A stretch of 64,000 bases of DNA from Stramonita haemastoma. Lineage: Eukaryota > Mollusca > Gastropoda > Neogastropoda > Muricidae. The stretch covers positions 60,026,780-60,090,779 of the forward strand of contig CM060324.1 of assembly GCA_030674155.1 (NCBI GenBank), in the 5' to 3' direction. Each line of letters starts with the position of its first letter. Within the stretch, counting starts at the first letter, position 1. The position numbers and the translations under genes are program-made. The notes under the pieces are model-generated. The model searched no databases. It was not told the DNA's origin and saw nothing but the letters and a program-made list of their open reading frames with translations. Below are positions 1 to 10,941 of the stretch, piece by piece.

Positions 1-9
1 ATGGGCAAG
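1..9 (+). CDS. Ankyrin gene exon 1 (end only)
   Basis: Three codons (Met-Gly-Lys) precede a consensus donor (AAG|GTGAGT). They join in phase 0 to the exon at 967. The Met may be the start codon or internal, because the window begins here. Confidence 0.4.
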
Positions 10-2009
10 GTGAGTTCTTTTATTCTGCTTGGTAACTCTGGCAGAAAAACTCCTTCAGATTGTGGTGGCATGAACCCAGGCCAATAAAGCTTGAGCTCAC
101 TGCTGTAACCACCAAATTATGCACCCCCCCCCCTTCACCCTTCACATGTTTGATATCATTGATTTCAAATAAGTTCATTTGGAACTTATCTCATGTTCTT
201 GTTGCAATATAGTATTTGTTTGTCCTCATTTTGAAAGGATTGGGGGTTATTATGCTTTTTTCCCCCCTTCTGTAAAAATTGAACCCTGGTGTAGCACATA
301 TTGCTTCCTCTGTATTTTGTCTTTACCTTTCACACACGTGTACACACTCATGCATGCACACACACAGGCATACATACAATGACGTTCACACACGCTTACA
401 CGCATGTGCAGGCATGCACTCACTCACTCACTCACAAACAGGGCTTCACCATCAAAACCAAGCAAACATCAATGAAAACCCTTATCATTACTCAGTCGGC
501 ATATAAAAAGCTCATCGGATGATGCCCATGGTGAGAGTTTTCCAGCTTGAAGAGCCCAAAGATCTTGTACACAAAGCCCTTGCCTCATCTTATTCATCAC
601 ACCTAGCTACGGCTGGTAGACCATACATGATCAGAAAATATTTGACCATTGTGGCACATATCATATAAAGGACCAGTCACTGTTAGTATAGGTAGTCCTC
701 ACAATTTTTTATAGCAACATTCATTCCAGATTTTTTCCTTCTTTCAAATAGTGCAACTTCATAGTTTTTTTGATGTCAAGTTGTTATCTTGAGAACTTCG
801 TCATAGATGAAATTGAACACCTACATAAGATCTTAAAGCACAATGATGTTTCATATAAAATCGACTTTGGCACTTCGCTTAGGTTAAAAAGTGACCAAAT
901 TTTATCCATGGCCACACTCCTCTGTTACCAATGCTGTGTTGTTGTTTTTTTATATATATTTAACAGATGATGGGAAGCATGGTGCGAGAGGATGGCAACG
1001 AGCTCAGCATCACGATGACCTTCAACCTGCGAGAGAGGAAGGGGCTTTTCTCAGGGAAAAAACCAGGGATTGCAATGCAGAATGGATACAGAGGGCGTCC
1101 CATGCCTCGGCCGGATCTGTACCTGGGATCTGATGATGACTACAGTAAGTTTTCATTGGTCAACTAAAAACCAGTTGTGTCATTCATTAGTGCAGCGTAG
1201 GTTTAGCGGCAATGCACCTGTCTGGAAAGTGGTGTTCAGCGTAAAAAATTTTTTAATTTTTTTTATTTGCTCTTTTTTTTTTGCTGTCTCATGTTGATTG
1301 GCATTCCTTTCCTGCTGTTCCCACACTGCTCATTTCAATCTCATCACTCCAGCCATACCCTGGCTCATCCTGTCACATCCTCAAGGCCTGACGTCCACAG
1401 AGAGCTTGTCACTGCTAGGCGGCATGGGACCACCAGCCAGAGGAACCCTGCACTGCTGCTGGTCACTTTGGTGGTGGTCAGTGGTGCCTGTCCTCAACTG
1501 ACATATGCACAATACAACCTACTAAGCCCTCTACTGACAACAATAATAGCTTAGCTGTGGAGCCAGACAGTGTGAGATGCATGCCTGGGTTGGCCACAAC
1601 CACAGTGTTGTTCCAAAGACCTCTTCCTGTGAACCTCCAGCCTTGAAGAATTCAACCCTAACTCACTGCAGGCACAGAAGTGCATGGGAAATCAAAACCA
1701 AGATCACCAGGAAACTAGACCAACCAAGGCCACCAAATCAGAGATGATTTTTTTTTTTGTTATTGTATGGTGATCAGTGGTGATAAGGATGATGTAAAGA
1801 TGCTGCTGTGGAAGTGCATGAGCTTGACAGGGCTGCACTCTACACTCCCAGTCATAATATACCCAGGCCTGAGAGATACAGACACCTGCAGTGTTGGTCA
1901 GGTAATATGAGAACACAGTCTCCCAATTCTACATTATGGTTACAGGCAGCTGTAAAAAAGAAAGTGTCAAAACTATAGCCACTCTAACCACCATAAGGAG
2001 AAAGACTGG

Positions 2010-2084
<75 letters not shown>

Positions 2085-2380
2085 AAAGATCTTTCTGTAA
2101 ACTAAGAGAAGAGAATGAATCCAATTCTGAAACCTCTACTGAGAAGGGCTTGAGTACCATGAAACAGAAGACAGACCTGAAAAACCTCTGATGTTCATAG
2201 TTTGATGTGTACACAGTTGCATCTATGTGTTCTTCATCATACTCATCACAGTCGATATGTAGGGCACAATGTCACATATTTTTTGCTCAGGCTTTTTGTC
2301 TTCATAGAAAACGAACACCAGAAGGACTTCAGTATATTTGAAGTGTTGATTGGTTAATGTTTGTCAGTCAGGCAGGTAGG

Positions 2381-2442
<62 letters not shown>

Positions 2443-3619
2443 GTGTGTGTGTGTGCACGTGCGTGCACGTGTATGATGCTGAATTGATGGTTTGATTGCA
2501 GTGAGTGAAGACAGCCTGACCGTGCGATCAACAACATCAACACGAGGTAGAAGGCGACCTACACGCCGACCTAAACCAAAGAAAAAGGTCACCGCCAAAA
2601 CCTCGGTGAGCAGCTTCATGTGAACATCCTTCTCTTGTTGTTGTTGTTGTTGTTGTTGTTGTGCGTTCCCCAGTTTAACACTCCGGGGGTCACCCAGAAT
2701 TTTGCTCTCTGACTCATCCCACCTGGGCATCACTGTAAGATTGAAATTGCTCACTGAATCAGAAGTTTGCGTGTTTGACTGTTTTTAAGTACCGCACCAT
2801 TTAAGTAGCCATACTCCGACTTAAGAGGATATGTAACATCCTTCTTACTTCCATGAAAAATGCAGCTTTTAAAAAAACTGCCGAGAAATGGTTGTAAAAG
2901 AACTGGTAGAGGCTCAAGAAGGGTGGGCTGTGTGAGGTTTCCTGTTTTCCATGATACTCTGCCTGAAAACTTCAGTGCAGTGCAGTGCCACAGTGACTCC
3001 TCAAGGAGTTCAGGGAGAAGTGAGGTTAGTCAAGTGACGTCTGCATGGTCAAGCGCTGAACTAACGGCACTGGTTAGAAGTTTCATGTGGGATGCACAAA
3101 AAGCTACGTGCTTTATCTTCACACACACCTAACCTCTCTGTATAGTTTCACTTGACAGGTTTGTAAGCCAATACAATTTAATTCAATTCAGTTCAAATAC
3201 TTTCTCATCTCTCAGACAGCAGCCATGTTTATTCTAGGGGGGATAACTCCCTCTGTCTTCAGGGAATGGGCCCCACTCTCCCATTCTGACCTGGGGTCAG
3301 GAGACTAGCTCTGCAAGCTGAACCAGGCACGCCAGTCCTACCTCTCCACCCCTGTGTTCTTGTTTTTCTTTGATCCGTTTTCTTTGGAATCTAGTTTGTT
3401 CTTTTACCAAAGCGTTGCTTGCAGTGTTTATGTAATGTCTGTGACAAAAAATACAGAGATTCAGATAAGTTTTGTATTCTCTATGTCTCGTTTGATTGTG
3501 AGAAAAAGAAAACAGAGTTCCAAAGGAAAGGAATATCAGATATTAGCTTTTTATCTTTTAAAAATCAGCTGTCTTTGCCGTGGTTATGATGAAGCAAGCA
3601 CCACCTTTGATATGTTGTA

Positions 3620-3681
<62 letters not shown>

Positions 3682-3838
3682 TTTGGCCAGACACTGGACT
3701 CCAGACTGCTTCGACAACTGGGGAGTGAGGGAGAGGGTTCCCCTTCAGACGTACAGCAGCTCATTGATGAGGTACAGTAGTTCATGGTTTTAGCCACAAC
3801 ACAGGGGGTGTGTGCGTGTGTGTTGGTGTGTGTGTGTG

Positions 3839-3873
<35 letters not shown>

Positions 3874-3882
3874 GGGTGTGTG

Positions 3883-3920
<38 letters not shown>

Positions 3921-4001
3921 TGTGTGTTGTGTGTTGCGAGCAGACACATGTGTGTGCTTGCATCTTTGCATGTGCGTGTGTCAAGTCAAGTCAAAATGAT
4001 C

Positions 4002-4071
<70 letters not shown>

Positions 4072-5553
4072 GTGTGCACTTTTTTATTCTTTTTATTCTT
4101 TTATATTGAGGATAACAGAATAAGCAATCATGTGCTTTTTTTCATCCGGTCCCTGTGTGTATGCAGTTTTGTAAATCTTGTCATCTGTTCCCACCGGCAC
4201 ACGATGGCCTACTCTTTCGAAAAGCGGAACAGGATTTAACGTGTGCGCAAGATGTTCTGTGTGCGTTTGCACACGGGGCCTCGGTTTAAAGTCTCATCCG
4301 AAGGACTTTGGGGAGAGTGGAGTCAGTACTGATGTTAACTCCAGGAGAAAATCTCCTCGACCGGAATCAAACCCGGGTCTTCAAATTGCCAGCGCAATGT
4401 TCTGACCACTAGGCTATCCGTCCCCTGTCACTTGACATGCATGCATGCTTGCATCTGTGCATGTGTATGTGTGTGTGTGTGTGGTGTGTGTGTGTGTGTG
4501 TGTGTGTGTGAACTTTAAGTTCATCATGTTCATGGCCCCCCAAAAAAAGTTTGCTTAGAAACAAAACTGTTAGTGGAATCAAATTAACTGAAATTTAACA
4601 AATCTTAGAGACCAAAACAAAAATGCCAAGAAATACCAGGAGCTATGCTCATATGAAATATTTCTTATTTCAGTGCCAGTAGTTGAATCTCTGCAACTTG
4701 GAAAAAAAAATTGGGGGGGGGGGGGGCAAGGTAAAAGAACTGCTCTGAAGTCCGAGGTCAGTGGGGAGACCTCCTGCAGAGTTACAAGCATGAGAGAAGA
4801 CCAAACACAACACATCCCAGCCAGTAAGGGAACACAGGGAAAAGAGAGAGAAAAAAAAAACAAATAGTACTAATGAAAAGATATAAGAAAATCTTTTTCA
4901 ACTTATACAAGAAATTTCACCTGTTTTCACGCCACCCACCCTCAAATTTATGTATTTATTTATTCTTTTATTTCCAGGATTATTGAATAAGCACTCGTGT
5001 GCTTTTTTACATCCAGTCCCCATGTGTATGCAATTTTGTTTATTTTGTCATCCGTTCCCACTGGCACACAATGGCCTACTCTTCCAAAAAGTGGAACAGG
5101 TTTTAACATGTGCGCAAGTTGTTCTGCATGCATTCGCACACGGGACCTCAGTTTATAGTCTCATCCAAAGGAATTTTGGAAGAAGAGGAATCAGCACTGA
5201 TGTCAACTCCAAAGGAAAACATCCTCTTGAACGAGATTTGAACCTGGGTCAGCAGATCACGAGTGCATCACTCTGACCACCAGGCTGTCCTGTCCCCATC
5301 TTCTTCTGGTGATCATTGTTTGGCTACTGACACGCCGTTGTTATGCATTGCAAGGGGGAAAAGTAACTCTGCCATTATATAGTCTTTGTCTGTACAGGGA
5401 GCGGATCCAGAGTGTATCAGCAAGAGTGGTGTCCCTGCGTTGCATCTGGCGGCGAAGTATCAACACATCGACTGCATCTACGTCCTGTGTGGGGCGGGGG
5501 TTGACGTCAATGCCAGAGGGCCTTCTGCCAGGTGAAGAGGCGTGTGCTGTACT

Positions 5554-5636
<83 letters not shown>

Positions 5637-5973
5637 CATGTGTCAAGTCAAGTCAAGTCAAAATGATCTTTATTGAGGGTAAAAGATTAAGTTTACACAA
5701 CTTTTTTTCATCCTGCCCTCACAAAATAAATCAAGAAAATTGACTTCTAAAACAATCAAAGACAAATATCAACCTTGGATGAAAACTAAAATAAATGAGG
5801 ATTTTCATCCAAACAGAATCTCACAAAAGACAGTAACATAAACTCAAGTCATACAGACAAAATAATAGAAATACAAAATAACATGGGTATGAATAACAAC
5901 AAAGCAGCCAAATGTGTTGAACATAAGGGTGGACTTACAATTTGTCCATCAGATGTTTCTTCAAAAGTTTCTT

Positions 5974-6060
<87 letters not shown>

Positions 6061-9000
6061 TGTGAGGGGGGGGGTGACAGGGGGTGGAGAATGTGTGTGT
6101 GTGTGTGTGTGTGTTCGTGTGTGTGTGTTTGAATAAGATAAAAGCATAAATGGAGATCATGCAATAACGCAGTCCATTGCTGACTGGAAAAAGTATTTAC
6201 ATCGTTTCTGGTACAACATTGTGAGCTGTTAGGTGACAGATTCAAATTTAAAATAGACAAACAAAAAATACAGATGTAAAGAAAAAACAACAGTCCAAAA
6301 ACAAAAGAAAACAATTACTGAAAAACACTCAGCACAAGTGAACAGAGATGATTGTAAATTGCTTTCTAAGGTAGCGCACCAGTAGTGCAATCTCTGAATA
6401 TCAGCAGCGTTCAGATAATGCCTACCTTCCCTTTGTCATTGTTTCATGTGTATAAAAACAAGGTAAAGGGAAAGGTTTCCCATATAACAATACAACACAA
6501 TACAGTACAAAAAAATGCAATACAGTACAATACAATAAATACAGTACAGTACAATAACAATACAATGAACAGGTCAGTACAGTACAAGCATACATAATAC
6601 AATATAGTACAATACATCATATAGACAGCATAGTGCAATGCACCATATACACACTTATAAAATACAGTACAACAACAATATAACATCACAAACACAATAT
6701 CAAGTAACAACCAATATAAACAACAACACAATATACATACAATAAAAAACAATAAAAAAAAATAGTACAACACAACACAATATTATAACAAACAGTACAA
6801 CACAACACAAACAACAACAACAGCATAGTATACAATAACACAGTACAACACAACACACACAGCTGTAGATGCACAACAGAATAATACAACACACACATAC
6901 ACAACACACAGAACAATCACAAAATACAACACAAATGACACAGACAACACAACACAAAACTACACGCACACAAACAACACACACAAACAACAAACACACA
7001 CGACAGCGCTGTATGGATTGTTGCACTACAGGAAGGGCAACACACAACACACCACAAACAACAGATGCACAGAAGCAAAAACACACACACAACACAACAC
7101 ACAGCGCTGTATGGATTGTTGCACAGGAAGGCAACATAACACACACAACACACACACACACACCAACACACACACAACACAACACAAACACTACAGCGTT
7201 TGTATGGATTGTTGTCACACAGGAAAGGCAACACAACACACAAACAACACAGCGCTGTATGGATTGTTACTACAGGAGCAACACAACACACCACACTAAA
7301 TGTTATGTGGATTGTTGTCACACAGGAAAGGCAACACAACACAATACAAACACACAAACAATAGCACAAACAACTACACACAAACACACTACATGTTATG
7401 TGGATTGTTGTCACAACAGGAAAGGCAATAAACACAACACTACAGAACACACCACACTATATGTTTGTGGATTGTTGTAAACACTGGAAAGGCAACACGC
7501 ATGCATGAAGCAGTCAGTCTGTGGGGCAGAGGACTGAGGGCTGTGGACGCTTTACTGAGGTAACACTGAGCACTTTGTTGGTGTTGCTGAGGTAACACTG
7601 AGCACTTTGTTGTTGGTGTTGCTGAGGTAACACTGAGCACTTTGTTTGGTGTTGCTGAGGTAACACTGAGCACTTTGTTGTGTGTTGCTGAGGTAACACT
7701 GAGCACTTTGTTGTTGTTGCTGAGGTAACACTGAGCACTTTGTTGTTGTGTTGCTGAGGTAACACTGAGCACTTTGTTGTTGTGTTGCTGAGGTAACACT
7801 GCTTTGTTGTTGTGTTGCTGAGGTAACACTGAGCACTTTGTTGTTGTGTTGCTGAGGTAACACTGAGCACTTTGTTGTTGGTGTTGCTGAGGTAACACTG
7901 CTTTGTTGTTGTGTTGCTGAGGTAACACTGCTTTGTTGTTGTGTTGCTGAGGTAACACTGCTTTGTTGTTGTGTTGCTGAGGTAACACTGCTTTGTTGTT
8001 GTTGTTGCTGAGGTAACACTGCTTTGTTGTTGTTGCTGAGGTAACACTGCTTTGTTGTTGTTGCTGAGGTAACACTGCTTTGTTGTTGTTGTTGCTGAGG
8101 TAACACTGGCATTTGTTGTTGTTGCTGAGGTAACACTGCTTTGTTGTTGTGTTGCTGAGGTAACACTGCTTTGTTGTTGTCGTTGCTGAGGTAACACTGC
8201 TTTGTTGTTGTCGTTGCTGAGGTAACACTGCTTTGTTGTTGTTGTTGCTGAGGTAACACTGCTTTGTTGTTGTTGCTGAGGTAACACTGCTTTGTTGTTG
8301 TTGTTGCTGAGGTAACACTGCTTGTTGTTGTTGTGAGTAACACTGCTTTGTTGTTGTTGCTGAGGTAACACTGAGCACTTTGTTGTTGTTGCTGAGGTAA
8401 CACTGCTTTGTTGTTGTTTGGGGTTTATTTTTCCTATATCATCATTTATTTTTTATTTTTTATTTTGTTCTTTTATATTGAGGATAATGGAATAAGTACT
8501 CATGTGCTTTTTTTTTTTTTACATCTTTATTTTATTTTATTTTATTTTATTCTTTTATATTGAGGATAATGGGGTAAGCACTCAGTACATCCAGTCCCTG
8601 TGTGTATGCAGTTTTGTAAATCTTGTCATCTGTTCCCACTGGCACACAATGGCCTACTCTTACAAAAAGCGGAACAGGATTTAACATGTGCGCAAGATGT
8701 TCTGCGTGCATTCGCACATGGGGCCTCAAGTTTATAGTCTTATCCAAAGGACTTTTGGGGAGAATGGTGTCAGCACTGATGTTAACTCCAGGGGGAAAAT
8801 CCCCTTGAAAGCAAAGTAACCATCTTGCAGATTGTGATGAAATAGAATCAGAACTGGTATCATGACTCGTTTGTGTGCCACAGCTGCTAGTGACAGTCAC
8901 ATAGGATTTTAATTCTCTGAATCTCAGTACGTAATTGCCACTGCTGTAGTCTAGTGGTTAGGGCGTTGGACTCGTAATCTAAAGGTTGCGGGTTCGATCC

Positions 9001-10550
9001 CAGCTTTCGGCTATGGCGTTGTGCCCTTGGAAAAGGCACTTTACGGCTATTTTCTCACCCCACCAGGTGTAAAAGGGGTACCAACCTTGTGTTGGGGGTT
9101 ACCCTGTGATAGACTGGCGTCCTATCCAGGGGGAGTCTATGACTCTCAGTCGCTTAACGCCACAGAAACTGGGATAAGCACCGGCCTGATGAGCCTTTGG
9201 CTTGGGACAGACTTTAACTTTAACTTAACTCAGTACATAATATTTGTTTGTTTTTTCATTGACAACATCACCCCTTTCCCCCTTTTTACTTGCTAGACTT
9301 GCTAGTGTGGTGTAGCTGTATGGGATATTCCAAGCACAGCACTTGTTGGAGAAACTGAAACTAATCACAGTGCTGATGTGATATAGATGTGGGGGGACAG
9401 GATAGGCTGGTGGTCAGAGTGTTTAACTCGTGATCTGCTGACCCGGGTTCGATTCTTGTTCAAGAGGATTTTTCCTCTGGAGTTAACATCAGTGCCATCT
9501 CCACTTCCTCTAGAAGTCTTTTGGAGGAGACTATAAACCAAGGTCCCATGTGTAAACGCATGCATAACATTTTGCACACATGTTAAAATCTGTTCCCCTT
9601 TTTGGAAGAGTAGGCTATTGTGTGCTGGTGCAAATGAATGACAAAATTTACAAAACTGCACACACACAGGTTCTGGATGTAAAAAAGCACATGAGTGCGT
9701 ATTCCATTATCTTTGAGGTAAAAGAATAAAATAGGAAAAAAAAAAGCTTGATGCTTGAAAAAAAAAAAAGACAGGTCAGGGGGGAAGGAGGAGGAGGAGA
9801 GGAAGGCTTACATATAATCTCCCTTTTGTGGATTTGATTATCTTTATCAGAAATATTTAGACTTTGAGAACATTTGAATATGTTAGAAACATACCAGTAC
9901 ATAGAAGCCTGTGTGTTTATAAGATATTATACATCCTACTGAATCGAAGCATTGCATATTGGAACTACTGTAATGCTTGGAGTGAATACATAGTTTGCAG
10001 TGAATGGACAACTATCAACAGCAATATGATACAATATATTCCTTTGATATAGTTTACTTTTGGAAAAAATCATTATTGTTGATCATTTACGTAACTTAGC
10101 ATTCAAGTGTGTGTGGACAGATTTGTAGGCACATAATTATATCTCACTCTCAAAGGATTAGTGTATAGGCCAGTCTAGTAAAGAAGAGAGTAAATTTTAA
10201 TTTCAAGTTTGAATCACAGGTAATGTGTGTGTGCATGTGTGTGTGTGCGCATGTGTGTTGTGCATGTGTGTGTGTGTGTGTATGTGCATGTGTGTTGTGC
10301 ATGTGTGTTGTGCATGTGTGTGTGTGTGCATGTGTGTGTGTGTGTATGTGCATGTGTGTGTGCATGTGTGTGTGCACCTGTGTGCATATTGTAGGTGTGG
10401 CGCTGACCAGAACATCAAGAATGACCGCGGAGAGACCCCTATGAGATGGCGACCAAAGCCGGGTATGACAGCCTGGCCAAGAGATTTGCTGCAGCGCTGG
10501 GACAGTCACAACTCCAGAGGATGATCCGACCTCACAGCAGCCTGGAATGA
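1..10550 (+). CDS. Ankyrin-repeat protein gene, 3' part (7 exons)
   Basis: Spliced gene running off the left edge. Coding exons read 1-9, 967-1144, 2502-2605, 3691-3771, 5398-5531, about 7487-7559 and 10395-10550, with GT/AG borders and matching phases except at exon 6. The N-terminal part is low-complexity and ends in a very basic stretch ([15 protein letters not shown]) that could be a nuclear-localisation or nucleic-acid-binding segment. The C-terminal part is a short ankyrin domain: LIDEGADPE, then [16 protein letters not shown] and [10 protein letters not shown], then a MHEAVSLWG unit, then [15 protein letters not shown]. Ankyrin repeats are protein-binding helix pairs, so an adaptor role is likely, but the partner is unknown. 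No orthologue was recognised; small vertebrate ankyrin proteins are possible relatives. Exons 6 and 7 each carry an apparent base loss that breaks the frame, so this is either a recently damaged gene or an assembly artefact. The stop TGA is at 10548-10550. Confidence 0.7.
967..1144 (+). CDS. Ankyrin gene exon 2
   Basis: Open across its full length between TTTAACAG| and |GTAAGT. It encodes 59 codons plus one base, including [19 protein letters not shown] and ending in an acidic LGSDDDY. The single leftover A joins TG of the next exon to make Met. No known domain was recognised. Confidence 0.65.
1295..1735 (+). repeat. Dispersed repeat E, copy 1
   Basis: About 440 bp matching 34800-35265 in order and orientation (shared words include CCAGCCAGAGG, CACTTTGGTGGTG, TCAGTGGTGCCTGT, CACAGGCACAGAAGTG). 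No coding frame or tRNA box was recognised. It lies in ankyrin intron 2. Confidence 0.65.
2014..2082. repeat. (GT)n microsatellite
   Basis: Uninterrupted dinucleotide array in ankyrin intron 2. Confidence 0.95.
2380..2472. repeat. (GT)n/(CGTG) microsatellite
   Basis: GT array ending about 30 bases before the exon 3 acceptor, where it may act as part of the pyrimidine/UG-rich tract. Confidence 0.95.
2502..2605 (+). CDS. Ankyrin gene exon 3 (basic segment)
   Basis: Lies between GATTGCAG| and |GTGAGC. It reads [19 protein letters not shown] and continues into an Arg/Lys/Pro cluster, a candidate nuclear-localisation signal. A TTG triplet array starts about 30 bases after the donor. Confidence 0.65.
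2635..2662. repeat. (TTG)n microsatellite
   Basis: Nine triplets just after exon 3. Confidence 0.9.
3619..3681. repeat. (TG)n at the exon 4 acceptor
   Basis: Ends nine bases before the acceptor of exon 4. Confidence 0.95.
3691..3771 (+). CDS. Ankyrin gene exon 4
   Basis: A 27-codon exon between TTTGGCCAG| and |GTACAG, in phase 0 at both ends. It encodes an amphipathic segment ending DVQQLIDE, which runs directly into GADPE of the next exon and so forms the end of an ankyrin unit. A 60-bp GT array abuts the acceptor. Confidence 0.7.
3808..4068. repeat. Compound (TG)n arrays
   Basis: Three TG blocks with GTTG phase breaks and a scrap of the (TTGAC)n LINE tail at 3981-4002. Confidence 0.9.
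4085..4428 (-). mobile_element. SINE-A, full length
   Basis: tRNA-derived. On the minus strand box A is TAGCCTAGTGGTCAGAAC and box B is GGTTTGATTCC. A body (TGAGACTTTAAACCGAGGCC, AGAGTAGGCCATCGTGTGCC) follows, then a tail CTCAATATAAAAGAATAAA. This is the most frequent family in the window. Confidence 0.85.
4958..5298 (-). mobile_element. SINE-A, full length, diverged
   Basis: Same organisation as the copy at 4085. The tRNA-like head is at 5220-5298. It lies in ankyrin intron 4. Confidence 0.8.
5398..5531 (+). CDS. Ankyrin gene exon 5 (core repeat)
   Basis: Lies between TCTGTACAG| and |GTGAAG. It encodes [20 protein letters not shown], then [20 protein letters not shown], which is a full ankyrin unit (x-G-x-x-ALHLAA, then a second helix, then GADVN). 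It ends in phase 2 (AG) and needs one base from the next exon. Confidence 0.8.
5560..5635. repeat. (GA)n microsatellite
   Basis: Starts about 25 bases after the exon 5 donor. Confidence 0.95.
5641..5935 (-). mobile_element. LINE 3' end with (TTGAC)n tail
   Basis: Matches 49000-49178 in reverse orientation (TCAAAATGATCTTTATTGAG, ACAAATATCAACCTTGG) and starts with (TCAAG)n. A further scrap of the same tail is at 3981-4002, fused into a GT array. Confidence 0.75.
5978..6130. repeat. (GT)n, GA and G arrays
   Basis: Two GT blocks around GAGAGA and GGGGGGG. Confidence 0.92.
6462..7009. repeat. Degenerate ACAATACAGTACA low-complexity array
   Basis: Irregular repetition of ACAATACAGTACA and ACAACACAA words with no fixed period, merging into the duplicated acceptor array. 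It resembles the 17.4-19.2 kb array in word content. Confidence 0.6.
7010..7486 (+). repeat. Array of duplicated ankyrin exon 6 acceptor regions
   Basis: Six copies (near 7011, 7101, 7200, 7256, 7304 and 7397) of a TGGATTGTTGTCACACAG|GAAAGGCAAC block, the 3' splice-site region of exon 6, separated by variable ACACAACAC-rich spacers. The exon itself carries the seventh copy. Confidence 0.75.
7487..7559 (+). CDS. Ankyrin gene exon 6 (frame disturbed)
   Basis: Encodes [20 protein letters not shown], which fills the ankyrin unit missing between exons 5 and 7. The donor is TTACTGAG|GTAACA, and its phase matches exon 7. Two problems are visible. By alignment to upstream duplicates ending CACACAG|GAAAGGCAAC, the acceptor AG reads TG here (ACACTG|GAAAGG). 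In addition, the GGCAACACGC segment is two bases short of joining the downstream frame. The left border is inferred from the duplicated acceptors. Confidence 0.5.
7556..8425 (+). repeat. Minisatellite iterating the ankyrin exon 6 donor
   Basis: About 28 units of 28-35 bp, each beginning GCTGAGGTAACACTG and ending in a TTG-rich run. The first unit overlaps the exon 6 end (TTACTGAG|GTAACACTG), so each unit repeats the 5' splice site. Two unit classes, with and without GAGCAC after CACT, are partly segregated along the array. Confidence 0.85.
8455..8806 (-). mobile_element. SINE-A, head missing, tail duplicated
   Basis: The body matches the family, but the tRNA head beyond 8806 is absent. The tail block (TTTTATATTGAGGATAATGG) occurs twice (8470 and 8553), separated by a TTTTA array. 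Confidence 0.75.
8938..9232 (+). mobile_element. SINE-D with V-like core
   Basis: tRNA head (box A TAGTCTAGTGGTTAGGGCG, box B GGGTTCGATCC). The central GTTACCCTGTGATAGACTGG and CGTCCTATCCAGGGGGAGT resemble the conserved core of V-type SINEs of vertebrates. The 3' end has GGGATAAGCACCGGCCTGAT. Confidence 0.75.
9389..9735 (+). mobile_element. SINE-A, full length
   Basis: Head GGATAGGCTGGTGGTCAGAG, box B GGGTTCGATTC, body and tail as in the other copies. Confidence 0.83.
10222..10390. repeat. (TG)n/(TGCATG) array
   Basis: Imperfect GT-rich array that runs up to the exon 7 acceptor. Confidence 0.9.
10395..10550 (+). CDS. Ankyrin gene exon 7 with stop
   Basis: Acceptor ATTGTAG| is followed by [15 protein letters not shown]. 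The frame then breaks at a run of four C (10436-10439). In the shifted frame it continues [20 protein letters not shown] and on to a TGA at 10548. One missing C would restore the frame, and the shifted part is a typical ankyrin second helix and cap, so the loss is either very recent or a base-call error. The exon length (156) is one short of a whole number of codons. Confidence 0.65.
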
Positions 10551-10935
10551 CCCCCCACACACCTGACTGTGATGATCATCATCATTACTCTTTCCCTCCC
10601 TCCCTCCCTCCCTGACACGACCAGTCTGACCTCACCCTGTGGAGGGCCTCTTTCTGACCCTGAAGAACCCTGTAGAACTTTCTAAATCTCCTTCATCTCC
10701 TGTTATCCAGCATCATGTATGTCAACCGATCTCAGTGAACTGCCTGTGGTATGTGTAATTATGTGACATCTGGGGAGTACAGTCAAAGACTGCCAAGTGA
10801 CATGACATGACGTGACATGTTTCGTGTCAAAACAAATCATCAGTCAAGGACTGCCAGGTTGAATTATGCTTTTGTTTGTGTGATGCTGCTATCAAAAAGC
10901 AAATTAGAACTTGTTCTGTTTTGTATGCAATTGTT

Positions 10936-10941
10936 AATAAA
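10936..10941 (+). terminator. Candidate poly(A) signal of the ankyrin gene
   Basis: Canonical AATAAA 386 bases after the stop codon, in a region free of SINEs. It is the first such hexamer on this strand after the stop. Confidence 0.4.

Noticed and set aside
7440..8403. Minus-strand Gln/Ser-rich ORFs of about 300 codons
   Set aside because: Produced by the donor minisatellite; three overlapping frames show the same artificial peptide.
8944..9010. Possible tRNA gene (clear box A and box B)
   Set aside because: It continues into the SINE-D body, and the acceptor stem does not pair as in a functional tRNA.
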